From Bacteroidia bacterium (GTDB taxonomy: Bacteria > Bacteroidota > Bacteroidia > Bacteroidales > Azobacteroidaceae): a stretch of DNA of 64,000 nucleotides. Every line of letters starts with the position of its first letter. Positions within the stretch are counted from its first letter, which is position 1. The stretch is from contig BNXY01000009.1 of the NCBI GenBank assembly GCA_025999935.1, positions 1-64,000 on the forward strand, in the 5' to 3' direction. This document shows positions 1 through 7,580 of the stretch, piece after piece. Below the pieces are notes generated by a model. The model was given only the letters and a program-made list of their open reading frames with translations, was not told the origin of the DNA and ran no database searches. The translations under genes and the position numbers were made by a program.

Positions 1-454
1 CGGCTTCCATTTGGGTATTGTCCGGATTGCAATCTTCTAATTCAATGATATTTTTGCGCAACACTTTCAGATCTTCAGCCGTTCGGTTTCTTGCCGCCAG
101 GCGGGCGATTTGAGGTTCAAACAAGCTACGCATCTCAATCATCTGCGCAATGAGATTGGAGTCGAATTTCAAATCATAATATAAATTGAGTGATTTAACG
201 GCATCTTCGATTTGGATTTCGGTAACATACATTCCGCTGCCTTTTTTTATTTCAATCATTCCGCGAGCGCTCAACCGTCTTAACGCTTCTCTCAAAGCGG
301 TACGGCTCACAGCAAAGGAGGCGCACAACTCTTTTTCCGAAGGAAGTTTATTTCCCGGCACCAATTTCCGTTGCTGAATAGCTTCTTCTATTCTTCTTTC
401 AATCTTCTGACTTAATGTCTGCGTAGTTCCTATTTTCGAAAAAATATCATCCAT
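1..454 (-). CDS. GntR/FadR-family transcriptional regulator (partial)
   Basis: The first 151 codons of a regulator whose C-terminus lies beyond the left edge of the window. The start is the ATG at 454, giving MDDIFSKIGTTQTLSQKIER. Residues of about 12-75 form a GntR winged helix-turn-helix, with the typical LVPGNKLPSEKELC and VSRTALREALRRLSARGMI segments. The following helices (LIAQMIEMRSLFEPQIARLA) match the start of an FCD effector domain, so it belongs to the FadR subfamily. Members usually bind a carboxylic acid or sugar acid and repress a nearby catabolic operon; the ligand cannot be inferred here. A TACTTTTG box lies 17 nt upstream of the start. Confidence 0.88.
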   Translation of the reverse strand, partial: MDDIFSKIGTTQTLSQKIERRIEEAIQQRKLVPGNKLPSEKELCASFAVSRTALREALRRLSARGMIEIKKGSGMYVTEIQIEDAVKSLNLYYDLKFDSNLIAQMIEMRSLFEPQIARLAARNRTAEDLKVLRKNIIELEDCNPDNTQMEA

Positions 455-470
455 GATTTCTATTGAACCA

Positions 471-478
471 CAAAAGTA
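471..478 (-). promoter_or_regulatory. -7 element of the GntR-family gene
   Basis: TACTTTTG on the minus strand matches the Bacteroidota TAnnTTTG consensus and lies just upstream of the ATG at 454, implying a very short leader. No clear TTTG is present at the expected -33 distance. Confidence 0.45.
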
Positions 479-846
479 CAGTTTCTTTTTGGGATAAGCA
501 AGTGTTTGATAATTAAATTCTAATGTTTCGCTCCAACTAAAACGTGCATAGAAAGGCAAAAAAGGGATAAAAAAAGTAGCGTATTTAGCTAATAATTCAT
601 TAAAAATGATTATTTTAGCAAATATTTTCTATTCTATAAATATGCTGAAATGAGTCCGTCAAATTTACGCTAAGGTCATAGACAAAAGCAAGCGGGATGT
701 GGTGGATAAATTGGATGGATTGACAGGATAATACGGATAGCTTTTAATTCCTGAATATTTATTGTATTTTTGTCACTAATTTAGTAAAAGAATCTCATTG
801 GTAAAGCAAAATAATTTCGACAATCTTCCCTGTTTTCATCATTTCA
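479..846. other. intergenic stretch with decayed sequence
   Basis: No intact gene is visible. The stretch holds the integrase tail remnant described separately (654-731) and an orphan TATTTTTG box on the plus strand at 765-772 that faces only the 3' end of the broken ATPase gene. The remainder is AT-rich with nothing recognisable. Confidence 0.5.
654..731 (+). pseudogene. C-terminal remnant of a tyrosine recombinase
   Basis: After an in-frame stop at 651-653 the plus strand reads VRQIYAKVIDKSKRDVVDKL and then ends in a stop at 729-731. The IYAKV(I/T)DKxxxxxxDKL pattern is the C-terminal tail, including the catalytic tyrosine, of Bacteroidota tyrosine integrases such as those of conjugative transposons. 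Everything upstream is gone, so this is a relic of an older element. It is not part of the present prophage, whose own integrase is at 2362-3663. The call rests on a short motif. Confidence 0.5.
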
Positions 847-888
847 ATTTGGCGGTAAGTCATCTAAAATACATTGTTACCGCCAAAT
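847..888. repeat. inverted repeat downstream of the broken ATPase gene
   Basis: ATTTGGCGGTAA (847-858) and TTACCGCCAAAT (877-888) are perfect 12-nt inverted arms around an 18-nt loop. The right arm abuts the ATPase stop codon. The same GGCGGTA core recurs as an inverted repeat on the other side of the gene (1977-2014). It may act as a terminator or mark the ends of a small mobile unit. Confidence 0.6.
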
Positions 889-1959
889 CAAATCATGAAC
901 AAATCGTCTAATACCACTTCGCTTTGAATATTTCCCCAGTATATATTATGCTTCACCCCAAAAGTTGTAATCATTGTTGTATGAGCAGTCTTACGAGTTT
1001 TTGTTTCGTCTGTAAATATAGCGTATCTTTTGCGAAGAATGTCGTTGTATTCCTTTGTAATGGTATATTCGTCTTTAGAATACTTCATTTCGCAGAGATT
1101 TATTATATGGTCGTTCCGGTCAATTACGAGGTCTATTTGCGCGGAATTTTCCATACTTCTCCACGAAGAATAATTGGTTGATACACCGGAAATACCCAAT
1201 TTGTGTTTTATTTGCGGTATATGCCACAAACATACTTGCTCAAAAGCATAACCCCGCCACGTATTGTGTTTTGAAGTATTGAAATTATTCGTCCAATAGT
1301 GTTCGTCATTCTTTTTTCCGTCGTGAATAAAGTTAAGATAAAACAATGAAAATAAATCTATTAACTGAAAAATTCTGTCGCGGTGTTTTTTCCCGAAACC
1401 GTAATAAGAACGAATAAACCCACATTGTTCCAACTCTTCCAACATTCTTGTAATGGAGCCGCCGTCAGATACATTAGATAAATCTACAATTTCTTCCCTT
1501 GTAAGTCCCATACGCTTCCGGCCAAGTGTAATTACAAGCGTAACGTATTTTTCGGAATGTTTAAACAGCGAATTGAAAATTTCGGCAAATTCATCTTTCA
1601 AGACCGCATCATTGTTAAAAAAAAGATTATCAATATTTTGCGGCAATCCTTTTGATTTATCCAAATGTTTCCAATAATAGGGAACTCCGCCTAAAATCAT
1701 ATAATAATCGAGTATTTGATTCGTGTCTATCAGCATTTTTTGTTTTGTTGCAAATTCCTCACATTCTTTCAGTGTAAATGGTTGAACCGAAATCTGACGA
1801 GTAACCCGGTTATGCAAACCGCCCCGATTTTTTATAATTTTATTAAGCATCCAGGAAGTTGATGAGCCGCAAATAATCAGCAACAAATTCCGGTTCGCCC
1901 GATTCTACTATTCGCTGTAACAGTTCTATTTCCTTCTTTCTGCCAACAATTTTATTCAT
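888..1959 (-). pseudogene. AAA ATPase of the archaeal-type ATP-binding/DUF234 family, internally deleted
   Basis: Members of this family begin with an MNKIVGRKKEIELLQRIVES-type leader, then a P-loop (GRRRVGKT), and end in a DUF234 nuclease-like domain. Here the leader is present from the ATG at 1959. After ...GEPEFVA the reading frame runs into DYLRLINFLDA and a stop. The other frame continues from 1886 with LLIICGSSTSWMLNKIIKNR, the segment that normally follows Walker B. A deletion with frameshift has therefore removed the whole P-loop region. The remaining 330 codons include winged-helix (LTREEIVDLSNVSDGGSITR) and DUF234 (IDLVIDRNDHIINLCEMKYS) segments. ATP binding should be lost. The P-loop loss is directly visible; the family name is from recognised motifs. 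Confidence 0.8.
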
Positions 1960-1976
1960 GATAATCTGTTTTCAAA

Positions 1977-2014
1977 TTGGCGGTAAAGGTATAAAAAATA
2001 GTGGATACCGCCAA
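1977..2014. repeat. inverted repeat upstream of the broken ATPase gene
   Basis: TTGGCGGTA (1977-1985) and TACCGCCAA (2006-2014) form a 9-bp stem. The arms match those of the repeat at 847-888, so the two elements bracket the ATPase pseudogene. Confidence 0.55.
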
Positions 2015-2109
2015 ATTGAATTTGGTTATTACTAAACTTACTATGAGCTAAAATATTGATTTTCATAACTATTTGCCGAAAATCCTACAAACCATCAAAT
2101 AAAAAACCA

Positions 2110-2148
2110 AACACCCACTTTCACATTTTTGGGTGTAAAAGTGGGTGT
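2110..2148 (-). terminator. former terminator of tRNA-Ser, now separated by the prophage
   Basis: Arms ACACCCACTTT (2110-2120) and AAAGTGGGTGT (2138-2148) form an 11-bp stem. On the minus strand it is followed shortly by a T-rich run (TTTGGTTTTTT). It lies just outside attL, so before integration it would have stood immediately downstream of the tRNA-Ser gene. The role is inferred from this placement. Confidence 0.5.
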
Positions 2149-2164
2149 AATTCCCTTAAATAAC

Positions 2165-2195
2165 TGACAATCAGTCTTGTTTGCGGAGAGATAGG
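2165..2195. other. attL
   Basis: Matches 56353-56383 at 29 of 31 positions. The perfect core is the 19-nt TTGTTTGCGGAGAGATAGG at 2177-2195, which includes the last bases of the tRNA-Ser acceptor and T stems. Confidence 0.88.
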
Positions 2196-2307
2196 CTCTC
2201 ATACTTTTGTTCCTTACTATTTCATAATATATCAAAACATCGAAAAATATATTTTTAACATGATATTTGACATTGTACAATATCACTACATATCAAATTT
2301 ATGTCTA

Positions 2308-2356
2308 AAAATCGTGTGCAAAATCGTGTCCTATCATTACTTGATAAAAATCGTGT
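2308..2356. repeat. three direct repeats, candidate integrase arm-type sites
   Basis: AAAATCGTGT occurs at 2308-2317, 2320-2329 and 2347-2356, between attL and the integrase stop codon. The third continues as TCGTGTACA, which also occurs inside the right end at 56317-56325. Repeats in this position commonly bind the N-terminal arm domain of tyrosine integrases or an excisionase; that role is inferred. Confidence 0.5.
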
Positions 2357-2361
2357 ACAAA

Positions 2362-3663
2362 TTATAATTTTCCAAAATTATCAAACTTTGACATTGACCG
2401 TTCTTTTAGTTCGTCCACAATTTTGATATATGGCTTCATTGCTTTATAATCATTGTGTCCCGTCCAACGAATTATTACTTCCGATGGAATACCAAGCTGC
2501 AATGCGGTAACAACGAAAGTACGACGACCACAATGGGTTGTCAGCAACGCCCACTTGGGATAAACCTCTTCATGTCTAACATTTCCTTTGAAATATACCA
2601 CCCTCGTCGGTTCTTCCAAACCACACACTTGCCCAAGACGTTTCAAATGTTCATTCATTTTTTCATTTGAGATAACGGGCAAAGCCTTATCATCTTTAAA
2701 TACAGCATCTTTGTATTTGTCAAGTATGGATTTGGAATACTTGTTTAGCTCAATTACAAGTCCGTCCACGGTCTTTTGGGTGACAACCTTGATAAATCCA
2801 TTTTTGACATCCGAACGCTTTAATTTCGCAACGTCTGAATATCTTAATCCGGTGAAACAACAAAACAAGAATACGTCACGAACACGTTCAAGCGCATCTT
2901 CATTCGGACGAAATTGATGATTTTGTAATAATATAATTTCATCGGAAGTCAAATAAATAATTTCCTTTGCATTTCCATCAATACCTTTTAATTTGGGCTT
3001 GAAAGTATCATGAATTTTACCTTGATAGTATCCTTGGTGTGCCGCCCAACGAAAGAACCAACGGACAAATGCAAGGTGTTTAGCAATGGTTGTATTTCGG
3101 AATCCTTTTTTGCTTAAATATGCCAGATATTCTTGCATTTTACTATCGTTTATTGCTTGAAAGGACATGTAGGGGTCAAAACATTTGAAGTGTTGCCGGA
3201 GTGCTGAAAACTTTTCGTATGTCGCCGGTGTCCATTGATTTTGTTCACCAACTGTTTTTGTAAACAAGTCAAATATGTTGAAAAAATCCGCATTTGGGTC
3301 TCTAATTTCGGAAATAAATTGTGTTTTGCGCCCGACCATATCATTGAACAAATCTTTTATTTCGCCCAATGTTGGTTTTCGCTTTTCAAGCAATTCATAT
3401 CGGGCAAATACTTCATTGATTGCCAATTTGTATTCGTCAATGGTTCGGTTAATGTCGGCAGATGATTGATTGGCTTTATTGATTGCACCGTTAATTGCCC
3501 GTTCTGTTTTGGTGTCCCAATATTCCAAGTCAATGTTGTGTCCAATAGGAAAATCAATCGGACGTTCACCCGACAAGGTTACACGCATACGGATTGCAAG
3601 ATTGTTTGTTTCGCCCGGTTTACGCTTATGCAACAAGAATTTTATGGAACGTTTGATGTACAT
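2362..3663 (-). CDS. int: phage tyrosine integrase
   Basis: A 433-residue site-specific recombinase that would catalyse integration at and excision from tRNA-Ser. I place the start at the ATG at 3663 (MYIKRSIKF), one base after the upstream stop; a longer frame adds residues with no support. The N-terminal half has the Arm-DNA-binding fold of Bacteroidota integrases (IKFLLHKRK...PIDFPIGHNIDLEYWD) and a SAM-like core-binding domain at about 120-215. The catalytic domain shows TGLRYSDV (Arg I), HCGRR near 377-381 (His/Arg II), WTGH near 403 and the nucleophile Tyr near 412 in MKPYIKIVDEL. It is the last gene of the leftward lysogeny operon, next to attL. Confidence 0.95.
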   Translation of the reverse strand: MYIKRSIKFLLHKRKPGETNNLAIRMRVTLSGERPIDFPIGHNIDLEYWDTKTERAINGAINKANQSSADINRTIDEYKLAINEVFARYELLEKRKPTLGEIKDLFNDMVGRKTQFISEIRDPNADFFNIFDLFTKTVGEQNQWTPATYEKFSALRQHFKCFDPYMSFQAINDSKMQEYLAYLSKKGFRNTTIAKHLAFVRWFFRWAAHQGYYQGKIHDTFKPKLKGIDGNAKEIIYLTSDEIILLQNHQFRPNEDALERVRDVFLFCCFTGLRYSDVAKLKRSDVKNGFIKVVTQKTVDGLVIELNKYSKSILDKYKDAVFKDDKALPVISNEKMNEHLKRLGQVCGLEEPTRVVYFKGNVRHEEVYPKWALLTTHCGRRTFVVTALQLGIPSEVIIRWTGHNDYKAMKPYIKIVDELKERSMSKFDNFGKL

Positions 3664-3664
3664 A

Positions 3665-3979
3665 TTATTTTTTGAACATTGTACCCTTACCAAGCAATAA
3701 CCATTCGGATGAAATTTTGTAATCCTTACAAAGGTGCGCCAAGGCATCCAAATCAATCACTTTATAATTGGTCGGCTTTGCCATATCAGGATTGCGCATT
3801 TCGGTACGGATATTTGAGTATTTCACACGGTTTAAGTCATGCTTTTTGCAAAATGTTTGCAACCCACCACATTCTTGCGATGCAATCAAAATATCCAAGG
3901 CTTCAAAGAATCGGCTTTGAATGGCAATCATTTCGGGTCGGATAGTCTTTAACATATCATATAATTTCAAATTTTCCAC
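3665..3979 (-). CDS. putative HTH DNA-binding protein of the lysogeny operon
   Basis: A 104-residue protein directly upstream of the integrase. The segment FCKKHDLNRVKYSNIRTEMR looks like a helix-turn-helix. The C-terminal part (DLDALAHLCKDYKISSEWLLLGKGTMFKK) resembles the tail of Bacteroidota phage repressors, which name the residues after a YxxxxxWLLxGxG motif. The first ATG overlaps the lipoprotein gene by 23 bp. An internal ATG at 3955 would give a one-base gap like that between this gene and int, so the true start is uncertain. Adjacency to int suggests a role in excision control or integrase regulation, which is inference. Confidence 0.65.
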   Translation of the reverse strand: MENLKLYDMLKTIRPEMIAIQSRFFEALDILIASQECGGLQTFCKKHDLNRVKYSNIRTEMRNPDMAKPTNYKVIDLDALAHLCKDYKISSEWLLLGKGTMFKK

Positions 3980-4880
3980 TATTTATGTTTACGGATACTT
4001 TTACGCTGTCTTTTTTGCCATCAAACTGCGTATAACTTATTTCGTAAATCCAAATATCATTTTGCTTAACGATATTTTTGTTATCAATTCTTGCATTAAT
4101 TGGAAGTTTTCCCATTTCAAAAATACCTGAATCCCAAAGTGTAGAATCAAGTTTAACGTTTAATCGTTTAATTCGTACAGTATTTGAATTGTCAAACATA
4201 TTAAAAGATATACATTCTTCGTAACTTATTGGCGTATAATTATCAGGATAAGTATTTTTTGGTAATGAAAATAAACTATCACCTTTCATTGTATAACATA
4301 TATAATTTGATACAGTCATATCATTATGTTTAACAATGACACCTTCAAACCACGGGGAAATAGCTTCATAAAACCCAAAACCAAAATTGTCAGGAATTAA
4401 TTTATCTTTCTTAATAAAACCTTTATTATCAATAAAATACAAATCAGTTATTACATAATTTGTATCATATTTTTTTTGACCCCATAATAGGAAACAAAAC
4501 GAATTATCACGTTTATATGGATGTTTTACATGATATTCTTCTATTTGAAATGTAGTATGTTCACCATAACCTTTATCAATATCAATAATAGTATCCAATT
4601 TTGTTGTTCCCGTCCAATCTAAAAGATTATTTTTAGTCGTTTTATCATAGCATCCAATCCACAATTTACCATCAATACGCCCATTGAAAAATACTTTGGT
4701 TGTATCAATGCCATTCGTGGCTGATTCTATAACCAAACCTTGTTTGTTGATATTATATTCTTTTTTTAGCGCATCAAACTGACTATCTTCTGTTGTTGAT
4801 AAACTTAGTGGTTCATCCGGTGATTCTACACACCCAATAAACAAAACGGCTGCCAATAATCCTAAAATAATCTTTTTCAT
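3957..4880 (-). CDS. prophage-encoded lipoprotein
   Basis: 307 residues with a clear type II signal: MKKIILGLLAAVLFIGC, with Cys17 as the lipidated residue, followed by acidic residues (ESPDEP) that could favour surface display in Bacteroidota. No known domain is recognised in the mature part, which is rich in beta-prone stretches. It is expressed with the repressor and integrase, so it should be made in the lysogen. Lysogenic-conversion lipoproteins of phages often block superinfection; that is a reasonable guess here but nothing in the sequence proves it. Its ATG overlaps the previous stop (ATGA). Confidence 0.75.
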   Translation of the reverse strand: MKKIILGLLAAVLFIGCVESPDEPLSLSTTEDSQFDALKKEYNINKQGLVIESATNGIDTTKVFFNGRIDGKLWIGCYDKTTKNNLLDWTGTTKLDTIIDIDKGYGEHTTFQIEEYHVKHPYKRDNSFCFLLWGQKKYDTNYVITDLYFIDNKGFIKKDKLIPDNFGFGFYEAISPWFEGVIVKHNDMTVSNYICYTMKGDSLFSLPKNTYPDNYTPISYEECISFNMFDNSNTVRIKRLNVKLDSTLWDSGIFEMGKLPINARIDNKNIVKQNDIWIYEISYTQFDGKKDSVKVSVNINSGKFEII

Positions 4881-5062
4881 ACGACTTCCATTTTAAGTTT
4901 ATAATCTTCAATCATTTTATCAAATTCAGCTTTGTTTACAATGGCATTTTCTTCGCCATTCAAAGAAGATGCTTCCAACGCATCAAATACGCTTTGCGGC
5001 ATTACTGAGTAATATACCGGTATTCCGTAATAGTCAGATACTTTAATTTTAGTTGTTTCCAT
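4877..5062 (-). CDS. small conserved-type protein of the lysogeny operon
   Basis: 61 residues, acidic, no recognised domain. It overlaps the repressor gene by 14 bp and the lipoprotein gene by 4 bp, so it is almost certainly translated as part of this operon. The KISDYYGIPVYYSVMPQ-like start and predicted C-terminal helix give no functional clue. Confidence 0.6.
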   Translation of the reverse strand: METTKIKVSDYYGIPVYYSVMPQSVFDALEASSLNGEENAIVNKAEFDKMIEDYKLKMEVV

Positions 5063-5687
5063 TATTCATTTTATTTATCAGTGATATAAGCGAATCTTGC
5101 AATTTAAACATTTTTTCGTGCATCGTGTCCATTCGGACAAGGTTTTCTTTGTTTCTGTCATAGCTGTTTTTTACTATATCAGCCTCCCTGTCCATCATCT
5201 TTTTGATAAGTTCGTCCCTGTCGGTAATCAACTTTTCAATGAATTTATCTTTGTCATTCAGCCGTTCGACCAAACTATTATGTTTATCTTCAATCTGCTT
5301 TCGCAGTTTTGCAATTATATAGTCCTTGTCTTTCAACATTTCAGTAAGGTTATTAATGTCATTTGGGCTGTTATGAATAGTATGTCCATTTCCTTGTATC
5401 CCGACAATACCTTTGTTATTTTCGACTTCATTCTTTTGAATGTTTTTTCCTTTTATCATATCGCCATTTCCTGTTAAAAAGTAATCAACATTGAATATAT
5501 CATCATATTTGTCGCATATTTTTCTGAAAAGACCATCAGTCAAATATCTTTCAGCACCACCAAAAGCCGATGAAAGATTGGTGTAATCAACATCTATTTC
5601 AATAGAAAACTCCTTTTTTGTATGAATTTTCCCGATTGAACGAAGATATTTATACGCTTCTTTTAAATTATCTACTTTTTCTTTCAT
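5049..5687 (-). CDS. CI-like phage repressor with coiled-coil C-terminus
   Basis: 212 residues. The N-terminal 75 form a helix-turn-helix module (YKYLRSIGKIHTKKEFSIEI..NLSSAFGGAERYLTDGLFRKIC) closed by FNVDYFLTGNGDMIKG, the signature end of Bacteroidota prophage repressor DNA-binding domains. From about residue 113 to the end it is a long charged coiled coil (EMLKDKDYIIAKLRKQIEDK...), probably for oligomerisation. No LexA-like Ser-Lys protease domain is present, so induction would not be by RecA-stimulated self-cleavage of this protein. It is the first gene of the leftward operon and is divergent from the rightward early genes across 47 bp. Confidence 0.8.
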   Translation of the reverse strand: MKEKVDNLKEAYKYLRSIGKIHTKKEFSIEIDVDYTNLSSAFGGAERYLTDGLFRKICDKYDDIFNVDYFLTGNGDMIKGKNIQKNEVENNKGIVGIQGNGHTIHNSPNDINNLTEMLKDKDYIIAKLRKQIEDKHNSLVERLNDKDKFIEKLITDRDELIKKMMDREADIVKNSYDRNKENLVRMDTMHEKMFKLQDSLISLINKMNNGNN

Positions 5688-5688
5688 T

Positions 5689-5704
5689 ACAAATATTTAT
5701 TTGT
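5689..5704. promoter_or_regulatory. palindromic operator between repressor and early gene
   Basis: ACAAATA-TT-TATTTGT is a 7-2-7 inverted repeat directly upstream of the repressor start codon. It abuts the -7 box of the rightward promoter, so it is well placed for repressor binding. Confidence 0.5.
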
Positions 5705-5711
5705 ATCTTTG
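5704..5711 (+). promoter_or_regulatory. -7 element of the first rightward early promoter
   Basis: TATCTTTG is an exact Bacteroidota -7 box 23 nt upstream of the ATG at 5735. Confidence 0.6.
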
Positions 5712-5734
5712 CAAAAATTTTAATTCAAATTGTT

Positions 5735-5980
5735 ATGACTGACGAATTATATAAATATCCATTTTGCACTATTGAAGGAAAATCCTTTATCAACCCCAAA
5801 GGCATCATTCAACTGTCCTTATCAAGGCTGCGTGACAGTAAGTTTTCTGATGCCGAGATAGCAGATTATATATCCAATTTCCTTTTTATTATAATGAATA
5901 AAAACAAATTTGATATTACTACATCTAATTTGAAAAATGGGATGTATATTGAATTTATCAATAGAAACAAAGCCGATTAA
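5735..5980 (+). CDS. small early protein divergent from the repressor
   Basis: 81 residues starting MTDELYKYPFCTIEGKSFIN, at the ATG downstream of a strong -7 box. No family is recognised. Its place opposite the repressor is where Cro-like or antirepressor genes usually lie, but no helix-turn-helix is evident. It ends four bases before the end of a convergent small gene. Confidence 0.6.
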   Translation: MTDELYKYPFCTIEGKSFINPKGIIQLSLSRLRDSKFSDAEIADYISNFLFIIMNKNKFDITTSNLKNGMYIEFINRNKAD

Positions 5981-5984
5981 GACG

Positions 5985-6194
5985 TTATTTCAATTTGTTT
6001 TTCGCCTTTATACCATCTCTATTTAGCACAATTATTTCACATCTATTATTGTTTTCTTCTCTATATACAGTAGCATAGCCAAATTTTTCAAGTCTTTTTG
6101 CTACTGAATTAAATTCTTGTTGAACTAAACCGGATTTTTCAAACTCTAAAGAATTTTCCGAAAACAATTTTAATATCTCATTTATATTTTCCAT
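5985..6194 (-). CDS. small leftward protein, possible winged-helix fold
   Basis: 69 residues (MENINEILKLFSENSLEFEK...). The C-terminal half, KRLEKFGYATVYREENNNRCEIIVLNRDGIKAK, has the helix plus beta-hairpin outline of a small winged helix, but this is weak. It has its own promoter in the divergent control region at 6247-6297 and converges on the 5735-5980 gene. Confidence 0.55.
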   Translation of the reverse strand: MENINEILKLFSENSLEFEKSGLVQQEFNSVAKRLEKFGYATVYREENNNRCEIIVLNRDGIKAKNKLK

Positions 6195-6246
6195 AAAAAT
6201 ATTTCATTAATAATCAATCGCTTATAAATTATTTTCAATAAATCTT

Positions 6247-6297
6247 CAAAAATACAAATAAAAGTTTGTATAATACAAATATTATTTTGTATCTTTG
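6247..6297. promoter_or_regulatory. symmetrical divergent promoters sharing a palindrome
   Basis: Plus strand: TTTG (6265-6268), 21-nt spacer, TATCTTTG (6290-6297). Minus strand: TTTG (6279-6276), 21-nt spacer, TATTTTTG (6254-6247). Both -33 boxes are the outer ends of one perfect palindrome, TTTGTAT-A-ATACAAA (6265-6279). A protein on this palindrome would block both promoters together. Confidence 0.65.
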
Positions 6298-6409
6298 CAT
6301 CGTGTTTGAATTACGGCTACAAAAGTAGATATAAACGCAACACAAATAAATAGCAAAGATACGTCATTTTTACATAAAATGAATAATAACAAATAAAAAA
6401 ATTACAGTT

Positions 6410-6733
6410 ATGGCAACGAAAGAAAAAGCAAAATCGGTTAAGGTTGGTGTTTATGAGTATGCAATTATTGATAAATGCTTGGTAAATCAAGATTGTGATG
6501 TAGTTTGTAAAATGGGTTGTGTAATTGCCACTTTGAAAATGCCTTCCCCTGCGGAAATTGAACAAGAACTTAAAACACGCATTCCGGGGTGTACGCTACA
6601 TGGGAAAATAGGTAGAGCGCAATATCCAACCACAATACGGATACCGGCGATTGGGGCTTTGCCGATAGAGTGTGAAGAAATCCCTATCAATGATTGGGAA
6701 AATGGATGGGAAACAGAAATAATAATCGGTTAA
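6410..6733 (+). CDS. early protein of unknown function
   Basis: 107 residues starting MATKEKAKSVKVGVYEYAII. No known domain is recognised. Two Cys pairs (DKCLVNQDCDVVCKMGC) near residues 22-36 could bind metal. It follows a roughly 100-nt untranslated leader from the promoter at 6290 and is the first gene of the main early operon. Confidence 0.6.
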   Translation: MATKEKAKSVKVGVYEYAIIDKCLVNQDCDVVCKMGCVIATLKMPSPAEIEQELKTRIPGCTLHGKIGRAQYPTTIRIPAIGALPIECEEIPINDWENGWETEIIIG

Positions 6734-6774
6734 AAAAAACCGGGTGGGCAACCACCCACTAAAATAAAAATAAT

Positions 6775-6996
6775 ATGAATGAATTTTCTTTTGAAAATGG
6801 ATGGTCGCAAGTGCGACAAAAAGACATGCCGGAAGTGCGCGAAAAAATAATGAATGCACTTGGATTGAAACAAAACAATCGGGCAAGCTGGTGCCAATAC
6901 AAAAAAGGAGCTATTGAACCCAAAGTGAGCGAAGCAAAGGCAATAGAAGAAATCTTTGCCGAATATGGCATTAAGGAAGTTTGGGGAGCTGAATAA
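6775..6996 (+). CDS. small Cro-like regulator candidate
   Basis: 73 residues. QVRQKDMPEVREKIMNALGL followed by NNRASWCQYKKGAIEPKVSE and AKAIEEIFAEYGIKEVWG has the helix spacing of compact HTH proteins in Bacteroidota phages (an N-R-x-S/T-W recognition segment and a terminal IxxVWG). Its stop overlaps the next start by one base, so the two regulators are translated together. Confidence 0.6.
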   Translation: MNEFSFENGWSQVRQKDMPEVREKIMNALGLKQNNRASWCQYKKGAIEPKVSEAKAIEEIFAEYGIKEVWGAE

Positions 6997-7385
6997 TGAA
7001 TGTAGCTGTGAATTTCACAAAGCGAGAAAACCAAATTGCAGAATTGTTTGCATGGGGCGCGGCTAAAAAGGATGTTTCCAATATCTTGTTTATTTCGGAA
7101 CGCACCGTTGAAAATCACGCTCGTACAATTTATGAAAAGGTTGGTTGCAGCAAGGTCAATGAATTGTCGGCATGGTGGTTTTGTACCCGATTCAACATTT
7201 CGTTCGATTTGTCGCCCTTGAAACAAAGAATCATGTCCTTATGCCTTTTGATTCTTTTGATGCCTCAAATAAGTGATAATGACAATGGTGTAATGCGAGT
7301 ATTCAGAACAAAGACAATGAAAACATGTCGTTCTTCGTGTACACGCCGAAAGTATGATGATTGTGAATTTGAATTTTTAACTTAA
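6996..7385 (+). CDS. LuxR-type helix-turn-helix regulator
   Basis: 129 residues. Residues 8-65 are a LuxR/GerE HTH: FTKRENQIAELFAWGAAKKDVSNILFISERTVENHARTIYEKVG with the hallmark SERTVENH. A hydrophobic stretch near 80-90 (IMSLCLLILLMPQ) could anchor it to the membrane, as in many Bacteroidota mobile-element regulators. The remaining C-terminus is unrecognised. It could be the activator or repressor of downstream phage operons; no target is proven. Confidence 0.8.
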   Translation: MNVAVNFTKRENQIAELFAWGAAKKDVSNILFISERTVENHARTIYEKVGCSKVNELSAWWFCTRFNISFDLSPLKQRIMSLCLLILLMPQISDNDNGVMRVFRTKTMKTCRSSCTRRKYDDCEFEFLT

Positions 7386-7397
7386 TAATTAGAAACA

Positions 7398-7580
7398 ATG
7401 AAAACATTATTGAAAGGACTTACATGGAAACAAAAGGCGATTGTTTTGTATTTCGCACTGTCGCTTTGTTTGCTTTGTATCGGTGATGATTCGCCAATTT
7501 GGGCAATCCTATTGGTTGTGTTGAATTTCGCAAATGCTGCGCGTTTATTGAAAAAAGTTCCATTACCCGAAATAGAATAA
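7398..7580 (+). CDS. small membrane protein
   Basis: 60 residues with two probable membrane helices (AIVLYFALSLCLLCIG and IWAILLVVLNFANAARLL). No family recognised. Its TAA overlaps the ATG of the DUF3853 gene. Confidence 0.55.
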   Translation: MKTLLKGLTWKQKAIVLYFALSLCLLCIGDDSPIWAILLVVLNFANAARLLKKVPLPEIE

